Shown here: positions 1 to 13,230 of the stretch, one piece after another
How the letters are laid out: each line of letters opens with the position of its first letter
Numbering within the stretch: the first letter of the stretch is position 1
Assembly: GCA_030998015.1 (NCBI GenBank)
Contig: JARWMV010000244.1
Location: 682,001 to 746,000, forward strand
Reading direction: 5' to 3'
Length of the DNA stretch: 64,000 nucleotides
Origin: Ceratorhiza oryzae-sativae
Lineage: Eukaryota; Basidiomycota; Agaricomycetes; Cantharellales; Ceratobasidiaceae
Program-made: the position numbers and the translations under genes
The notes under the pieces: generated by a model
Database searches by the model: none
Seen by the model: only the letters and a program-made list of their open reading frames with translations
Told to the model about the DNA's origin: nothing

Positions 1-3000
1 CGCGGAAGTGGGTGTGCAAGTACTCGGCGGGGCGTATTTCGACATTGTCAAACAGGCCAACACAAATCGTCTCATTTGACAGCAAAGTGTGAGCTATGGA
101 TGTTGGATGATGTGATTTGGCTGTTTATTCGTAGTTTTGCCAAAGCGTCAGAACATGTACATGTCGGCGACGACGCGAGTGGGGATCAAGAGGAACATCG
201 GTCACTTTTGCCGCTTCTTTAGTTCACGGAGAGCCTCCATGACATGCAATGCGTGACATCGAACCAAAAATCTACCTGCAGCCCGTACAAGGTTATTGTT
301 TATTGCAGCTCATACGAGGTACAATTCCGCCACTCTGCTTCACGTCGGCAAAAGGGCGCGGAAACTGCAACCCCATGAAACAATCCACTGAAATCCAGAA
401 TCAATTCCAAGCGATTACACTCCTGTCACAACCTGCTGTACTCACGCTGCGAGTGTATTAAAAGTTGTAAAAAGCGCTTGAGGAATTTAGCAGATCATTC
501 TATGGGGTTGTAACCTTTGGTTCCCTTACCGATGCACACAACAACAGTCACACAGAGTATGCTGATTCAGCCCGCCACCCGTACTCTCATAAGCGCTGAA
601 CGCACCTTTTCCCTCTCCATCACGAACTAGGCACTTTTCCACTCTCAAGTCAGGATCCCAAACATAGGGCGCGGACAGCGTAACGTCTGAGTTTTAAGCG
701 ACGCTCAATCGGGTCTGGTATGGAAATCGCGTGAAGTAAGAGCCCTCGTAAGATACGCCTATTTTGGGCCCAGAGCTTAAAATGAAAATATGTGATAAAT
801 TAGATACAAAGAAATAACAGAAAGGTGTCTAATCGTCCCAAGATGTATGAGAACCCTTCGTTTACGAGACCTCGGCAGAGCCGGGAACAGCAAGGCCTGC
901 CTGCGACAAATCGGCAGGCAGATCTAGTTTGTCCCCGATGTGATTCGTAGTGTGTCCAGCAGAGTCTGTGAGTTGAGGTCGATGCACTGCGATTGTAGCG
1001 CCAATTCAAGAGAATGGCAGTGCCCAAAATCAGGCTCCTTATTGTCTATAAATCAACCCTTCCAGTACTCTCGGCTATCCAGCCACTCTTCACCAGGTTC
1101 GTCTGTCGAAGCAACAGTGCAGTCTTCCCCAGCTTTCATGCTGATGTGCTCGCCAATGTCCTCCTGCTTGACTTCGTAGAACCTAGAGCGAGGTGTCAAC
1201 TTTGTATGGGTTGGAGCTGCTGGTCCATCAATGTACAAAAGGATATGGAATTAGCATAACCGAAAAAAGCGTCACGTTGAATCGCATACCAATGCCGTAA
1301 AATGACTGAACTGCACCTGTTGAATCATGGAATGTGCGTCAAGTTGTGTGCGCAACTTGGAGTACATACGAGTTGGTCGGGACCCAGCTCGCTCATCGCA
1401 CATGGAGTTGGGGAGAATAGAAACAGCTTTGTAAAGAGGTACCAAATAATTCGATTAGATTCCGACAACAAATCGGCGCATATAGCGATGAAATAACAGC
1501 CGACAAGATAAACATGAAGTGGGAATTTGCTGATTGTGCTATGCGTCGATTCAAGACACAGGATGGCGTGGGCCAGAGGTTCACCAACGTTGACAAGTTC
1601 GGTAGGCTTCAACTTGAATTTAATCGCTACTGGTTCACTAGCGCCCATGATATCAGCAACGACCTGGAGCATTGATTAGTAAATTATGTATATAAGGAAG
1701 GTGAAGCTAGGTAGTTCTGGCAGTGTATTTGCTGCTGTGTCCATGTCACCTTTGCTGTAAACCTTGTACAACGCAGGAAGATTTTCTAGAACAGGGATGG
1801 CAATGTAGTATATAGTCACATGTCAAGTCTTGTCAATATTCTGGAGACTTTGTAGTATACTGAGTGATTTTCAAGTAGTGTTTAGCTTGCCAGTTGCCTG
1901 GTTTGACATTTTGAAATGGTTGAGTAACTTACATCATTGGACTAGTAGCTAGTAAAGATACATAAGATCCAAGGTGAGAGAGTAACAGTGAAATCTACTT
2001 GCCAGAGCCCAATGTCAATCTAGGCAAATGTCATGAATGAATAGATTGATTTTGTGTATAGGATTGGCAAGGTTAAGGATGGATGGATGGAACATAGTTG
2101 CCAGATGCTGTGCATTCTTGGTTGCATTTGTGTCATCTGAGACAATCAAAGAAACGCAACAGGCACCCAATTTGCTGATAGCCCATCTAAATAGTGGTTA
2201 GTTAGCATAACTGGTTGATGTAATGAATATAACAGGATCTTACTTTCCATGTTAAATCCATTATGTAGTTGTGATTACCAGAGCCATAGAAGGAATCGGC
2301 ATAATAATAAAAATGTGGGTCAATTTGTTGCACAAACATGAACAGTATGTGCAGGTTGATCCCTATCACTTTGTGGAATCCATTGCTAAAGGTCACACAG
2401 TATATGTGCATAGCGCAGTGTGTATAGGAAGAGTGAAAGCAAATACATGAGCTCTTTGAATGATACTACCTACGGAGCCAGAAAGTGCTCCTTATATACA
2501 TGTTAAGCGATGTTCCAGTACATCATAGAACATTACAGTAAGTATGTAAGTTGGACTACACAAGTCATGTGATTGCCAGAGTGCTCTTGTATATTCAATG
2601 TATTTACATTTGTATTCTACACACTTAAGCCATCAAACGATAGGCTGATATTCAGTTGAGTCTTGAGAAACCCACACATATGGAATGGTGCTCAAAGCGC
2701 CATGGCAAGAATCAGTTTCTCCTGTGTAAGGGAGGAACTTGGCAACAAGTAGTTGAGTTGGGGGCTCATTAGCTGCAGAAGTTGGCCCCAAAGCCAATTA
2801 TCAACAAGTCAGGTCAGAGTGGCTGAATTGCAGAATAATTGGACAATTGTGTGGTTGATCTGTTCAAAGTGCAAAATATGTGTCATAGGATCAAACCAGG
2901 GGAAAGGGTTTGAAGTAGAAGAGTGGGTGGTGACATCTGCTACAACTTGGAGCTTTGAACCAGCAGTCCCAACGAATGTTTACATCCACAGAGGAAAAGC

Positions 3001-3933
3001 CCCCTGGGGCCATTTTGGCAAGCTCCTGCCCCGCAGCTGCAAGGACCTCGTGCTGCCCCCAAGCAAGTGCTCTACATTGAGAGGTTTGTGTACAAATTCG
3101 ATGCCGCTGACGGTTCATCAAGGCCTAAGCCCACCCATAAACCGAGCTGGCAATGCATCGAAAATGATGCGTTTAACGAGTGTGCTCTTGACCAAGCGGA
3201 TAGCAAGGCTGGGTAATTAGTCGCACAAGTGGATCTGGGGGAGGTCCATGTTTTGCCTATATCTCCGCTACATCGATCCATTGAGGGTCGGTCTCCAACG
3301 GTATCACATCGAATGTTGGACCAGCAGTGTGTGTCGACTTAAGGTGCTGCGACTGAGAGCCAGGATCTACTAGAAATACAGTACGTGAGCGCTGAAATAC
3401 ACGAGTCACATAGTTGAAACATGACTATGTGCGTACCTATTATGGGCTCAGACCACGAAAGTTTCCACTTTTGGCTGTGGTTAGGTATGCATTTGGTCTG
3501 AGAGGGCGGCTGGTTTGAGCTATTCGACGTTTCAGTAGCCACAGCTATGAAAATGGGTAGAAGGCATGAGATTTTCCAACTTGAAACACATGAAAAAGCT
3601 TACACTCGAGCCGTTCGTGGTGGGAGGGTGAATCACTTGGCAGTTAAGTTAAACAGGATGTGCATTGACTATCCGACTTATCTACCAGATCAGGGCGGGG
3701 GAAGAAGGTGCAAGAATCCGACCGAACATTCATACATGGTTGCTTTACAGGCAACAAAGGCCAACGCCGAGGGCAGGAGTAGAAGTGGTAATTCCCAATC
3801 AGTTCTGACGGCGTGTCACGTGCCGGGCCAGTAACCTTCGGGTCTCTTACCCGGTTGTCAGTAATCCGGTAAGGTCTGGGTTTTACTTTGTCCGCACCCT
3901 ACCCAAATGTTTCTACCACGCAATTAATGTTAT
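1..3933. other. Gene-poor stretch, no gene identified
   Basis: No open frame here has a recognisable domain or a convincing exon chain. Minus-strand frames at 1325-1672 (115 codons), 2202-2411 and 2891-3121 are the longest plausible fragments, but they lack linked splice signals. A short run of three GGAT units lies near 2078-2090. I see nothing else to annotate. Confidence 0.5.
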
Positions 3934-5075
3934 ATGGATTCACCTGAAGAACTGGCTCGATATCGTTGGAAGTGGTATTCAAGCCCGTTGGACCAGCTCT
4001 CTCCGACACATCTTTTACCCCCTGAGATTTTATCCCGAGTTTTTAAACACGCAAAGAACGAGTACCTTAGTTACGACCAATAACATTACGCCGACCCACT
4101 GGCTGTCATTACATCGGTGTGCGCGCACTGGAGACGCATCGCTATTCAGATTTCCTTCCTCTGGTTGCACGTAGATATTAGTTCGGGCCTGGAGTGGCAA
4201 CATCATCACCATGATCTGGCATTGGCATGATTGTGGTTCAAATCTTCCCAAGGCGAATTGGTCCACTTGCATTTTGGTGCCAATCGCCAGACATCCCCAA
4301 ATGGGATTTCAAACATAGTTAACGTGCTGGAGCTTTTTTCGGACCGAATTTGCTCGCTAGGCTTTCCCCATGTTTCGTGATGTGATCTAGTTCAAGCTAC
4401 TTTTGAACTACACAAAAAAAAACAAGCAGTCTTAGGCAAATTGGTGTCTTTATTCATACAGCAGACTTATAAGAACACAGATCCCGCCCCCCACATATGC
4501 TACCATGGCCCGTTCTAAAACTCGGAGGCTTAACTTCTCTCCGGTTAAACACAATTTCGGCGGCAGCCCCTTCATTGTGCGAATTATTTATAACCTTGTG
4601 CAATGGCATAGATTTGCAGGCACTCCAGCTTCGTTCCCTCAAGCTCGTGGGTCCTTGTCCCAACATCTGCCTGGTGACGGAGTTGCCTAATCCCTATGAT
4701 CTACATATGTGCGATATGTCCATAGATCTTTTATCCGTTATTCTACCAAATATAATTTTTGCTAGAAAGTATCTCCATTTCGATAACGATATCTTTGGCA
4801 CTAGCCTAGACATCACCACGATAACCCTGTTCGCTGGCGATATATTTCAAAAGGACGACGAGTAGGACCTATGCTGCATGGAAAACAGCTCGCTCGAATT
4901 AGTGCAAATGAAGCTAATCATTGACTGTAATGCACCTGCTCAGTTCTATGTTGTCGTTCTCGGGTTCCATTGGGATTATATAGCCAAACGGCTCAGTGTT
5001 CGTCTGCTCTTACCTTTCATTCTCCCGCCGTTTAAATTGTGCAGCACTGTGATAAAACGGATTTGCTATTCGTGA
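3934..5075 (+). pseudogene. Decayed F-box-like protein gene
   Basis: An ATG at 3934 opens a frame whose residues around 30-38 read LPPEILSRVF, the signature of the F-box-like domain that links substrate adaptors to SKP1 in SCF ubiquitin ligases. The frame is cut by an in-frame TAA at 4081-4083; directly after it the same frame continues with a segment (DPLAVITSVCAHWRRIAI) that matches the usual second half of such domains. Further frame changes follow. Leucine-rich fragments at 4497-4865 (including LTSLRLNTIS and LRSLKLVGPCP) and 4878-5075 resemble the C-terminal repeats of basidiomycete F-box proteins, but lie in different frames. I call it a pseudogene of the large fungal F-box family. Limits of the 3' end are uncertain. 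Confidence 0.6.
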
Positions 5076-7428
5076 TCAACAATGCTGTCGTTTTATGCGC
5101 TGTTTGCTGAAGGTTTACGAGTCATTTGAATGAGACTCACCGGCGTGAACTTGAATCGGATTTTACTGGATTAATCAGTTCGACACACCGGATTTTATTT
5201 AGGATACTTGACATTATTTAGAGATTGGACCCTCGTCTTAACGGATTGATGAAGCAGGGAGACATAGCCTGCGGGGGAAACACTACACTGACAGAGAGGG
5301 CCAGACGATGCACACAACCCTCAGCCACTTGGAGACCAACGAAGTGGTGCGCGTACGTGCGTCCCCACTTTATTCTTAAAAGCCCGCCACCCGCACTTAA
5401 ATTGAACTATACGTCAATTGATTGTAGTGTAAGCATACATCTACACTATCGAGCCCAGTGCGACCTAGAACGTTTTCGCGGGGTCATTTCCGCAGCCTCC
5501 GTCTGGGTGGCACGGACATCTCGTCGGCCCACCTACAGCGGCTCTGAAGTTCCAGGCAGATCGTATGTGCTGGTCTCGCATACAACCGAGCGTCAGATCT
5601 GGGGCGCCAAGTCAAGTGAGAAGTTATCGCTTGCATAATTTCACTTAACCTAAGAGTTGGATTGAATCTCAGAAAGCTAACTGAAGAGGACTCACCTGGC
5701 TTAGTCGGACCCTTGTATAATGCTTATAGCCACTGCGAGAACAAGGAGGATGCAGAAACGCTACGAATATTTTTCCACGTGATTGCACTCAACGCGACAC
5801 CCAAAGAGAATGATGCTCGGTTACTAGCACAGAAGCGGTGATCATTTGAGCACGCCTAGAGCAACCGAATATATGCGTGGTAGATATGCTATCTACGATC
5901 CTTGCGCCTCCAGATACCTATTTCACATCTTAGCACTTGATACCACATGTTTGGAACCAATTGAGTCGAATTACGGAGATGGAAACTGACACTTTCTGTG
6001 TAACTGTCGTTTGCTAGTCGCCCTGAGTTGGGAATTGACCTCGGAGATGTCGAAATATTGTTGAAATAGCCCGTTTCCATAAGCAAATTCATCTTTCAAT
6101 AGTATGGGAAGGCCATATATAACCTTTTGCAACATCTTCTGAAATGGCACCAAGCTGCTTGTATCTTTCGACTAGGGATTCGGGGCAATTTGTCCTAATC
6201 TGGTGGAGATTAAAACGTTCCAAAACCTTCTGGTGTATCAAGTTAAGAGTTACGTTTGAGTGCTGTGTCATCATCGGGGGGGGGGTAACCGCCCAGAGGC
6301 GAAAAAGTGTGGTGAAGCTTCCAACTTTCGCTCCATAGGTTGACATGCGACTATCACAAATTGGTCTCAGTGGCAAATTTGCATTGCCTAACTTATAATG
6401 TCCGGGCTGTACATCTGATGAGCCACCTTGTTAACCATTTGTGGATATTCACGAGGAGATAGTCACCATGATTGAAAACACGCCGATCAACACCCCCAAA
6501 GGTGATGTGTCGATCAGAGGAAGGGTTATTTACAACAGATCGAATGGCTTCCATCAGGATTGGCCTAATAAGTCCGCAGTGACTAGATTTCGGAGTCGCC
6601 CTCTCGAACACTGCTTGAATGAACAGCACAACATTATTGAACGGAGACGAGATTGACCGAGGGCGGCAAGTGCCGGGGAGGTATGCTTAGTTGTCTCAGC
6701 CTTCGAGGACAATCGGACAGAGATTTACACAAGAGATTTACACGGTAAGCTCCAGAGGAAGTCTATCTGATCTATCAGTTTTAGACTGGCTTACTAGTCT
6801 AACGTTACCCCTATTGACTGGCGGAATCAGCGCAGAGATGTGAACGTGGCGCGGGCAGCTCGGCTCCGAAGCGTGCTTCTGAGGCGCCCAGCACGTGCGG
6901 GCCACATAAGCTGGATGTAATCATCGCTGGAGAGCTCAGAATGTACTAGGAGCGAGTGTGGTGAGATCTCCTCACGGCGTGATCCGTTGGTGCACTTTTG
7001 TGAAACAATGTTCATTTCCGGAATTTCGGATATGCACTATCGGCAAGATGGGTAATTTTCATATACTCTAGAGACGGTTTGTGCGCCCCATTGGTATCAC
7101 TGGAAAGTATCTCGTCTTAATGACAAATAAGTGGTTCCTACACATAAGCCAGATTCAGGGCCGGTCTTTGTCAGTTGGCGGCTACTAGGGCCGGGTGCAA
7201 ATCATACAGCACTCTACTGCCAACCACCAGAAGACCGCCTCGACGGGCGCAGGTAAAGTAACTTGGGACGCTCTTGCTGTATACAAATCGCATACGAATC
7301 GGTTGCGTTTGGGCATTCGCCACCCGTGTAATTCCCACTGGTTTATTGATCCCACGATTTCACTCGAGTGTTTTTCGGTGGATATTATTTAGCTATCTAT
7401 TCCATTCCCCTTCGCTACACATCCAAGC
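5076..7428. other. Intergenic region with unassigned fragments
   Basis: A 137-codon plus-strand frame (5225-5638) and several minus-strand frames (5889-6092, 6089-6376, 6393-6629) are open, but none has a domain I recognise or joins to the others through clean splice sites. They may be relics. A run of ten G lies at about 6276-6285. The last 200 bases before 7429 should hold the MPE1 promoter; I see no clear TATA box there. Confidence 0.4.
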
Positions 7429-9844
7429 ATGGCGTCTTCAGTGTTTTGGAAGTTCAAGTCTCAAAAGGACGAGTCGCGTGTGACGTTTGACGGCACCAGC
7501 ATATCCGTGTTCGACCTCAAAAAGGAGATCATACTCGCCAACAACCTTGTTTCCTCAGCTTCCGATTTTGATCTGCTCATCGTCGATCCTACGACCGAGC
7601 AAGGTGCGCGTCGTATTCCCTTTATCCGAAATTATGCTCATAGTTTTGCAGAGTACAAGGATGACAACCATCAAATCGCACGGTCAACCTCAGTTCTCGC
7701 AAAACGCCTTCCTGCTGCACGACCCGGTAAAGGCAAGGCTGCTTCTTATGTTGTAGGCGTTCAACCAGGAACTTCTCGCCTGGACTCGAGTGCCAGTAAC
7801 ACCACCAGCACATGGCAGCCCGGTGCTCCCATGTCCAAGCGGTTTGACGGACGCGAAGATTCGGTGCCAAAGAAACCAGATGACACGCCGCAGGTACGCA
7901 TGCTACGGATACCATCTCTTCACTCCCTCATTGTTGCACAGTTTACCTCCGAAACTACGTCGGCCGAGGAGGCGGCGGGTATCGCCGCGATGTTTGCGGC
8001 CTCCCAGGAAGTGTGGGACGAGACGCAGGAAAAAATGGCTCAGTTTGTCTTTATTCCTATTTGCCTCTCTGTACCTAGTTCTTATACGAACTTGTCCTGT
8101 GTCCTTTGTCCTTGTATAGAGCTACGCCCGTCTATTCTAACCGTGGTGGGTTTCGTGGCGGCAAACCCTTTAACCAAGGCAATCGTGGACCTAGTGATGC
8201 CGGTGGCAGCGGGGGGTTCCAACGCAGCGAGGATTCTCGCCCGGTCCCACCAGGCTACATCTGTTACCGATGCGGCAAGAAAGGTACGTGGCACCCCTCA
8301 CGCTTATTATCCGGTGCTTGCAAATCAAACCTAAATTCGATTTTTCAGGACATTGGATCCATCTTTGCCCAACCAATGACGATCGTGAGTGGGATAACCG
8401 TCCACGCGTAAAGCGAACGACGGGTATCCCTCGCAGCTTCCTCAAGACTGTCGAGCAGCCGAACGATGGTCCGCTTGGCCAAGGCGTGATGGTCACGCCT
8501 GATGGTGGATTTGTTGTTGCTCAACCCGATTCGTACGTGCATAGCCTGATTGTTCTGATGTGCTTTCGATTTACTATTTTCCTGCATCTAGTGCCGCTTG
8601 GCGAAAACAGCGTGCTCGTCCGAAAGCACTTACATCGTCCGAAATCTATGCTGCGTCTGCCCCAGAAGCCCATTCTGCCCTCGCTTGTCCGATCTGCGAA
8701 CGTCTCACGAAAAATGCTGTCCGCACTCCATGTTGTCGCACAACGTATTGCGAAGAGTGTATTCAGACCTACCTGCTCGAACATGATTTTGTTTGTAAAT
8801 GCGGCAAAAAGATTGCGAGTCTCGACCGGCTCGAGGCCGACGACAAGAGGCGCGAGCAGGTTGGAGAGGTTGTGAGGAGTATGATCGAGGAGAGCAGGAA
8901 AGAGAGCGTGAGTCACGGGTTAATTTCGTCTATGTCAACGAGGCCTCATTCATAACCTACAGACTAAACAGGAATTTGCTGAAGAAACTCCTGCCGCCCA
9001 ATCTACCCCAGCGAACACACCCCTTAACGTGTCGTCCACAATAGAGACATCCGCCTCTACTCCTCCACCCAACTCATTGACACCCAACCAAGACAACTCT
9101 CAGCAAGACCTAGCCTCGCTCCAAGCCCAACTCTCGCAGCTTTCCCAAATGCTCACCAACCCAGGCTTGCCCCAGGTTGCGAGGCAACAGGCACAAAGGC
9201 AGGCTGCAAAGATCAATGCCGAGATGCAAAAGATCATGATTGGTGGCGCACAGATGGGTGGCGGTGGTGGCGGTGGACCTCAGATGGGCATGCTCGGAGG
9301 ATCAATGGGTATGGGTGGGCCAGGGATAGGCGGCCCTGGAATCTCGATGGGCCAGATGGGGATCCCAATGGGAATGGGAATGGGAGTGGGAATGGGGGGC
9401 GGGATGATGGGTAGCGGAATGGGGATGAACATGGGGGTGGGCAACGGGATGGGCAATGGGATGGGTAGCGGGATGGGTAACGGGATGGGTAACATGGGAA
9501 TGGGGATGGGGATGAACACCATGGGCGGAATGGGCATGATGAATGGGATGGGCATGGGCATGAACCCGATGATGCAGAACCAGCGGATGATGGGCATGAA
9601 CATGGGCATGGGCGGCCCGATGATGGGACCAGGACCTGGACCCGTCATGAATATGGGATTCAACCCGATGATGGGCGGAGGAGGACAAAATTGGACCAAC
9701 CCGTTTGCGAACCAACAACCAGCGGGGAATGATAGTGCGTACCAACGCTTGCCGGTTCATAACCGACGCAAGAAGCGCGATCGCCCGAGTGATTTTGTCG
9801 AGGTCGGAGGTGATCAGTCCAAGATGCCACGGTACTGGGAGTGA
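7429..9844 (+). CDS. MPE1: mRNA cleavage/polyadenylation factor Mpe1 (RBBP6 homologue)
   Basis: Mpe1/RBBP6 is a subunit of the nuclear cleavage and polyadenylation factor. The model has seven exons (7429-7603, 7652-7893, 7942-8042, 8120-8283, 8349-8532, 8592-8907, 8972-9844) that join in frame to 684 codons. Residues 1 to about 76 form the ubiquitin-like DWNN domain (starts MASSVFWKFKSQKD, then FDLKKEI). A CCHC zinc knuckle follows at about 221-234 (CYRCGKKGHWIHLC; C-x2-C-x4-H-x4-C), then a RING/U-box-like finger from Cys321 (CPIC ... CCRTTYCEEC ... CKCGKK). This order is diagnostic for the family. The last 290 residues are low complexity: a Gln-rich stretch and a long Gly-Met-rich segment. 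The ATG is the first in frame, and the DWNN domain begins at residue 1 as usual. The gene ends 190 bp from the convergent VPS5 gene. It looks intact. Confidence 0.93.
9240..9684 (+). repeat. Gly-Met coding low-complexity tract in MPE1
   Basis: Degenerate 6-12 bp units of the type ATGGG(A/C/T) recur across about 445 bp, coding for MGMG, NGMG and SGMG units (about residues 484-632 of Mpe1). The frame stays open throughout, and several unit variants (GSGMGNGMGN-like) repeat locally, suggesting slippage-driven expansion within the coding exon. Confidence 0.85.
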
Positions 9845-10033
9845 GCGATCGTGGGTTCGGTTTATTCCGCCTCTCTTTTTATGGCCTTTCTAGAACGATT
9901 CGGCTTGATACCGTTTGTAATTATCTATGCCACGACTATCTCACATGTACTTTACTCAAAAAATGATATGATATTTATCCTCTGATCGTGAGCCAGGTGT
10001 TAATTAAGATACATCTCAAGCTATCTATCTAGC

Positions 10034-13000
10034 CTAATTGGAAGCAGGCGCGAGCTGCGGTTCGGGTTGCGAAGCTGGAGGACCAAGGATTGACTTGGAC
10101 CGGCGTAACAATCCCTCCTGATAGTTCTCGAGAGATTCAATAATCTGCCCAAATAAATTGAGTACCAAAAAGCAAATTCGACGAGCGGCCTGAACGCACA
10201 TCTTGTTGCCTTCTAATCATCCCTTCCAACAGCTCCTCGAGATTCTTTTTGAAATCATCGATCCGTTCCTTTTCGAACCGCGCCATCTCGACTTTGATCA
10301 AACGTGAACACTGATCAAACTCGTGTTTGGCGTCCGCTGCACGTTTCTCCGCCTGCCCGCACAATCACCCGCGTCAACACAATCGCTCCACATATTTTCA
10401 CGCGACTTGCCTCTGCCATTTCATGCATGGCCATGCCCACCCGATCCTGTGGAATCTTGCCTTGTCGACGTGCCTTTTCGTGCGCGGTTCTCACGCGCTT
10501 TGCCTCAGCGTTTGCATTCTGCCACGCGGCGTGCAGGCGAATGCGGGAAGCGAACGTGAGCTAGATAACATGAACAAGGTTAGCGTGTTTGACGTGGAAC
10601 TCTGGCGGAGCTGGTTACTCGCCCTTATAGATCCAATCAGCCGGATATATTCTTCGACTATTCAAACATTAACCTTAGACTATTTAGTTGGCATGAGGAA
10701 GATGTCAACTCACCAATACCCATGAGCAAGATGATATCGTCCTGAGATTGTTCTTCCTCGAGCTTTCGGGCCTTCTTGTGCACGTCGGCTAGCGTCGCCA
10801 GCGATTGGGATAGCTGTTTGCTGAGGTCTGATTGGGAAAGTACAACGACCGTTTCAGCAAACTCTGCAGTCGCATTGGCCAACTCTGGAATTAGAGTCAG
10901 TATGTACTAGAACAAGCAGCAAGCTATGCTTCACACACCGGTCCGGTTCTTTGAGACGACTTCAACGGCTTTTGCTAAACCACGTAGCTGAGACTCGAGT
11001 GCATCGACATAGGCTCGTTTAGTATCGAACCACTAGTGGAAGGGGTAAGCGTATGGCAGCCGGGATACCACAGCTCGAAATACCTCGTCTGTTTCATAGA
11101 ACTTGGGCCCAGTAATGGAGGACAAGAACCCCCCAGACTTCTCTTGAGCCATCTCTGCCTTTCTATGCTTGACCTACGACCCACGATCAGTCATGTCCTC
11201 AAATTTTGAGTGATTTGGTTACATCCAACGCGAAAGAATCGCTCTCGATGAAGAACTTGAAATCTTCATCGGTCGACAGTATTGGGTGGCTCGCGATTTT
11301 TTGTATGCAGTTGTTAAGGGCGAGCCGACGAGCCTCAACGAACGCGCCTTGGAAGCGACCAAACCCTTGCTTCTCGGGCACGGGCGGGATGATCACGCCG
11401 GGCTTGTTGAGGGCGAGGGTTTCGAAAAGCCATAAAAAGTCTGAATAACGGCGAAGGACAGAAAATTGCGGTTTTCGATAGAGTGGGGAGGTTGTCTGAG
11501 CGAGATTCTCAGCGAAATGTTACAGAAACAATGGGTATATTTACCCTGGTTGACACGGTGTAGACAATATATGGATTGATTGGATCGCCAACTTTCTGAG
11601 GATCGCCAACGGTGATGACGAACATCCCACTACCTGGCGCGTTGGCCCTGCTCGAGGTGTACCCTGGCAAGCATAATTGTACTTGGGTCAGTGCAAACCC
11701 CGGCTGGAGGTGAAGGCATTTCATACCTGCGGTGTTCCGCTCCCGACATTATTCCATCTCCTCCATCCGTCTCAGACTCGTTCGACTCAGGCGGTTTCCT
11801 TGAATGTCCTTTTGCAGATTCTTCGGTATCCCGAGCTTGGCTTGCCTGGGGGGGTTGACCAACGAATGAATCCTCGGTCCCCCCTCCCCATCCTGTCTGA
11901 GTAGATTCACCTCCCCAGCCATCTGCCGAATCCACGGGCCCCCACCCAGCGCTTCGAATGGTTGGCGTTAACGTGGCTTGGGGCTGTAGCTGGCCGCTCC
12001 ATCCCGGATTCGGCACTTCTCCTCCAAGAGCTAGACCACTGAAGGATTGACTAAGGTTCCGAGAATTCGTTGCCGGAGTATCCAAGGGGGAGACTACTCG
12101 GGCGTACGCGCCAAGTTAGGCGAATCTTGGGTGGCTGGAGGAGTGTGCTTCCTTCAGGGTAGTGCGATATTTGGCTTTCGGAGGCCGCACGCGACGGAGG
12201 TGTGGGTGCGCTGGGAGGCTCTTCGGGTTGGGGCGCGGCAGGCGGAGTGTCGGGTTCTGAGACGGGTACATCTGCCGCAGGGGTCGCTGATCTAGCTGGT
12301 GGTGTGTGCGATTCGAGATCAACAGTCGACTCTTTTGGGGTAGGCTCATCGGCCATGGTCGTCGCCACAGGCACGGTTGGTGGCGTCGGCGTCACCGGAG
12401 TCTCGGCCCCGTGAGCCGCGGTATCATCATCGCCAGATGGTTTTGCAGGAGTAGGTGTTTCGGCTGCAGAAACGAGTGGATCTGGTTTTTCGTCTTGCTG
12501 GGGCTTGAGCTCTGGCACGGGATCCGATTTGGCGTGACAGGCGGAGCAGGCGGGCTATGGATACTGAACGGGCTTTGGACACAAGGGCTTCCAGAGGATC
12601 AGCATTAGCGGAAGAGAACAGGGATGCGGCGCGCCCATCTGTTGGTGGCTGCCCAGGCGCATTCGACGCGGAACTCCGTTGGGTTTTGGCCGGCGGACAA
12701 AGCTACCCCCAAGGCCTGGACCAGAGGGTTCATCGAACAGCCCAGCCTTCGACGGAGAAATGGGAGCTGCGGGAGTCTTTGATGCTGGAGGAGGGGCTAC
12801 AGGAGGCGTGGAAGGAGAAGGATCTGGGAATGTTGATGCTGGAGGAGGCGTCGTTGGCCGATAATCGAGAGTGGAGCAGTCCGCGGGGATAGCTGGAGCC
12901 ACAGATTCGTGTTCTTCGATAGGAGGAGCAGAGTAGGCGGCTACTGGGGCTCGTAAACTGGTGATGGGGGAGATGGCCGGTATCCGAAGTCGTTTGGCAC

Positions 13001-13230
13001 ATCTGTGTGACTCTCGGGTCCTCGGGACTCGAACGGAACATCATGAGTTTGAGCTACAGCAGGCTCTACGCTAGCTTGCCCGTAAGAAGCCCACGGATCG
13101 TTATCTTGAGACCTTCCAATATCCGCAAAGGGATCTTCAAAAGGATTGCCAGGTTAGGAGGGGCTGCTGGCCGGCTCGGCAGCAAGTCATCGAAATCGCC
13201 TCCAAATCCATCTCCAAATCCACCCGACAT
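10034..13230 (-). CDS. VPS5: Retromer sorting nexin Vps5 (SNX1-type, PX-BAR), N-terminal frame breaks
   Basis: Vps5 is the PX-BAR subunit of retromer, which recycles cargo from endosomes to the Golgi. The start at 13230 gives MSGGFGDGFGGDFDDLLPSR, then a long Pro/Ala/Thr-rich disordered region. The PX domain (about 11630-11200) shows VGDPINPYIVYTV, the FSVLRRYSDFLWLFE motif and PPVPEKQGFGRF. The BAR region follows: WFDTKRAYVDALESQLRGL, VEEYIRLIGSIR, and the typical end IIESLENYQEGLLRR before the TAG at 10034. The PX and BAR exons join well with short introns, two apparently of the GC-AG class (donors GCGAGT and GCAAGT). In the disordered part the frame breaks seven times (near 13152, 12947, 12672, 12571, 12529, 12145 and 12101); each break is bridged by one extra base, usually in a C run. 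The frame across the intron near 11730 is also unresolved. Sequencing error or real decay cannot be told apart here. Confidence 0.85.

Noticed and set aside
1325..2960. The short string LQVVAD on the minus strand near 1672 and again near 2960
   Set aside because: Six residues are too few; the flanking residues differ and no shared exon structure is seen.
9280..9760. Long minus-strand Pro/Ile-rich and His-rich frames opposite MPE1
   Set aside because: They are the complement of the Gly-Met repeat; the plus strand has domains and splice support.
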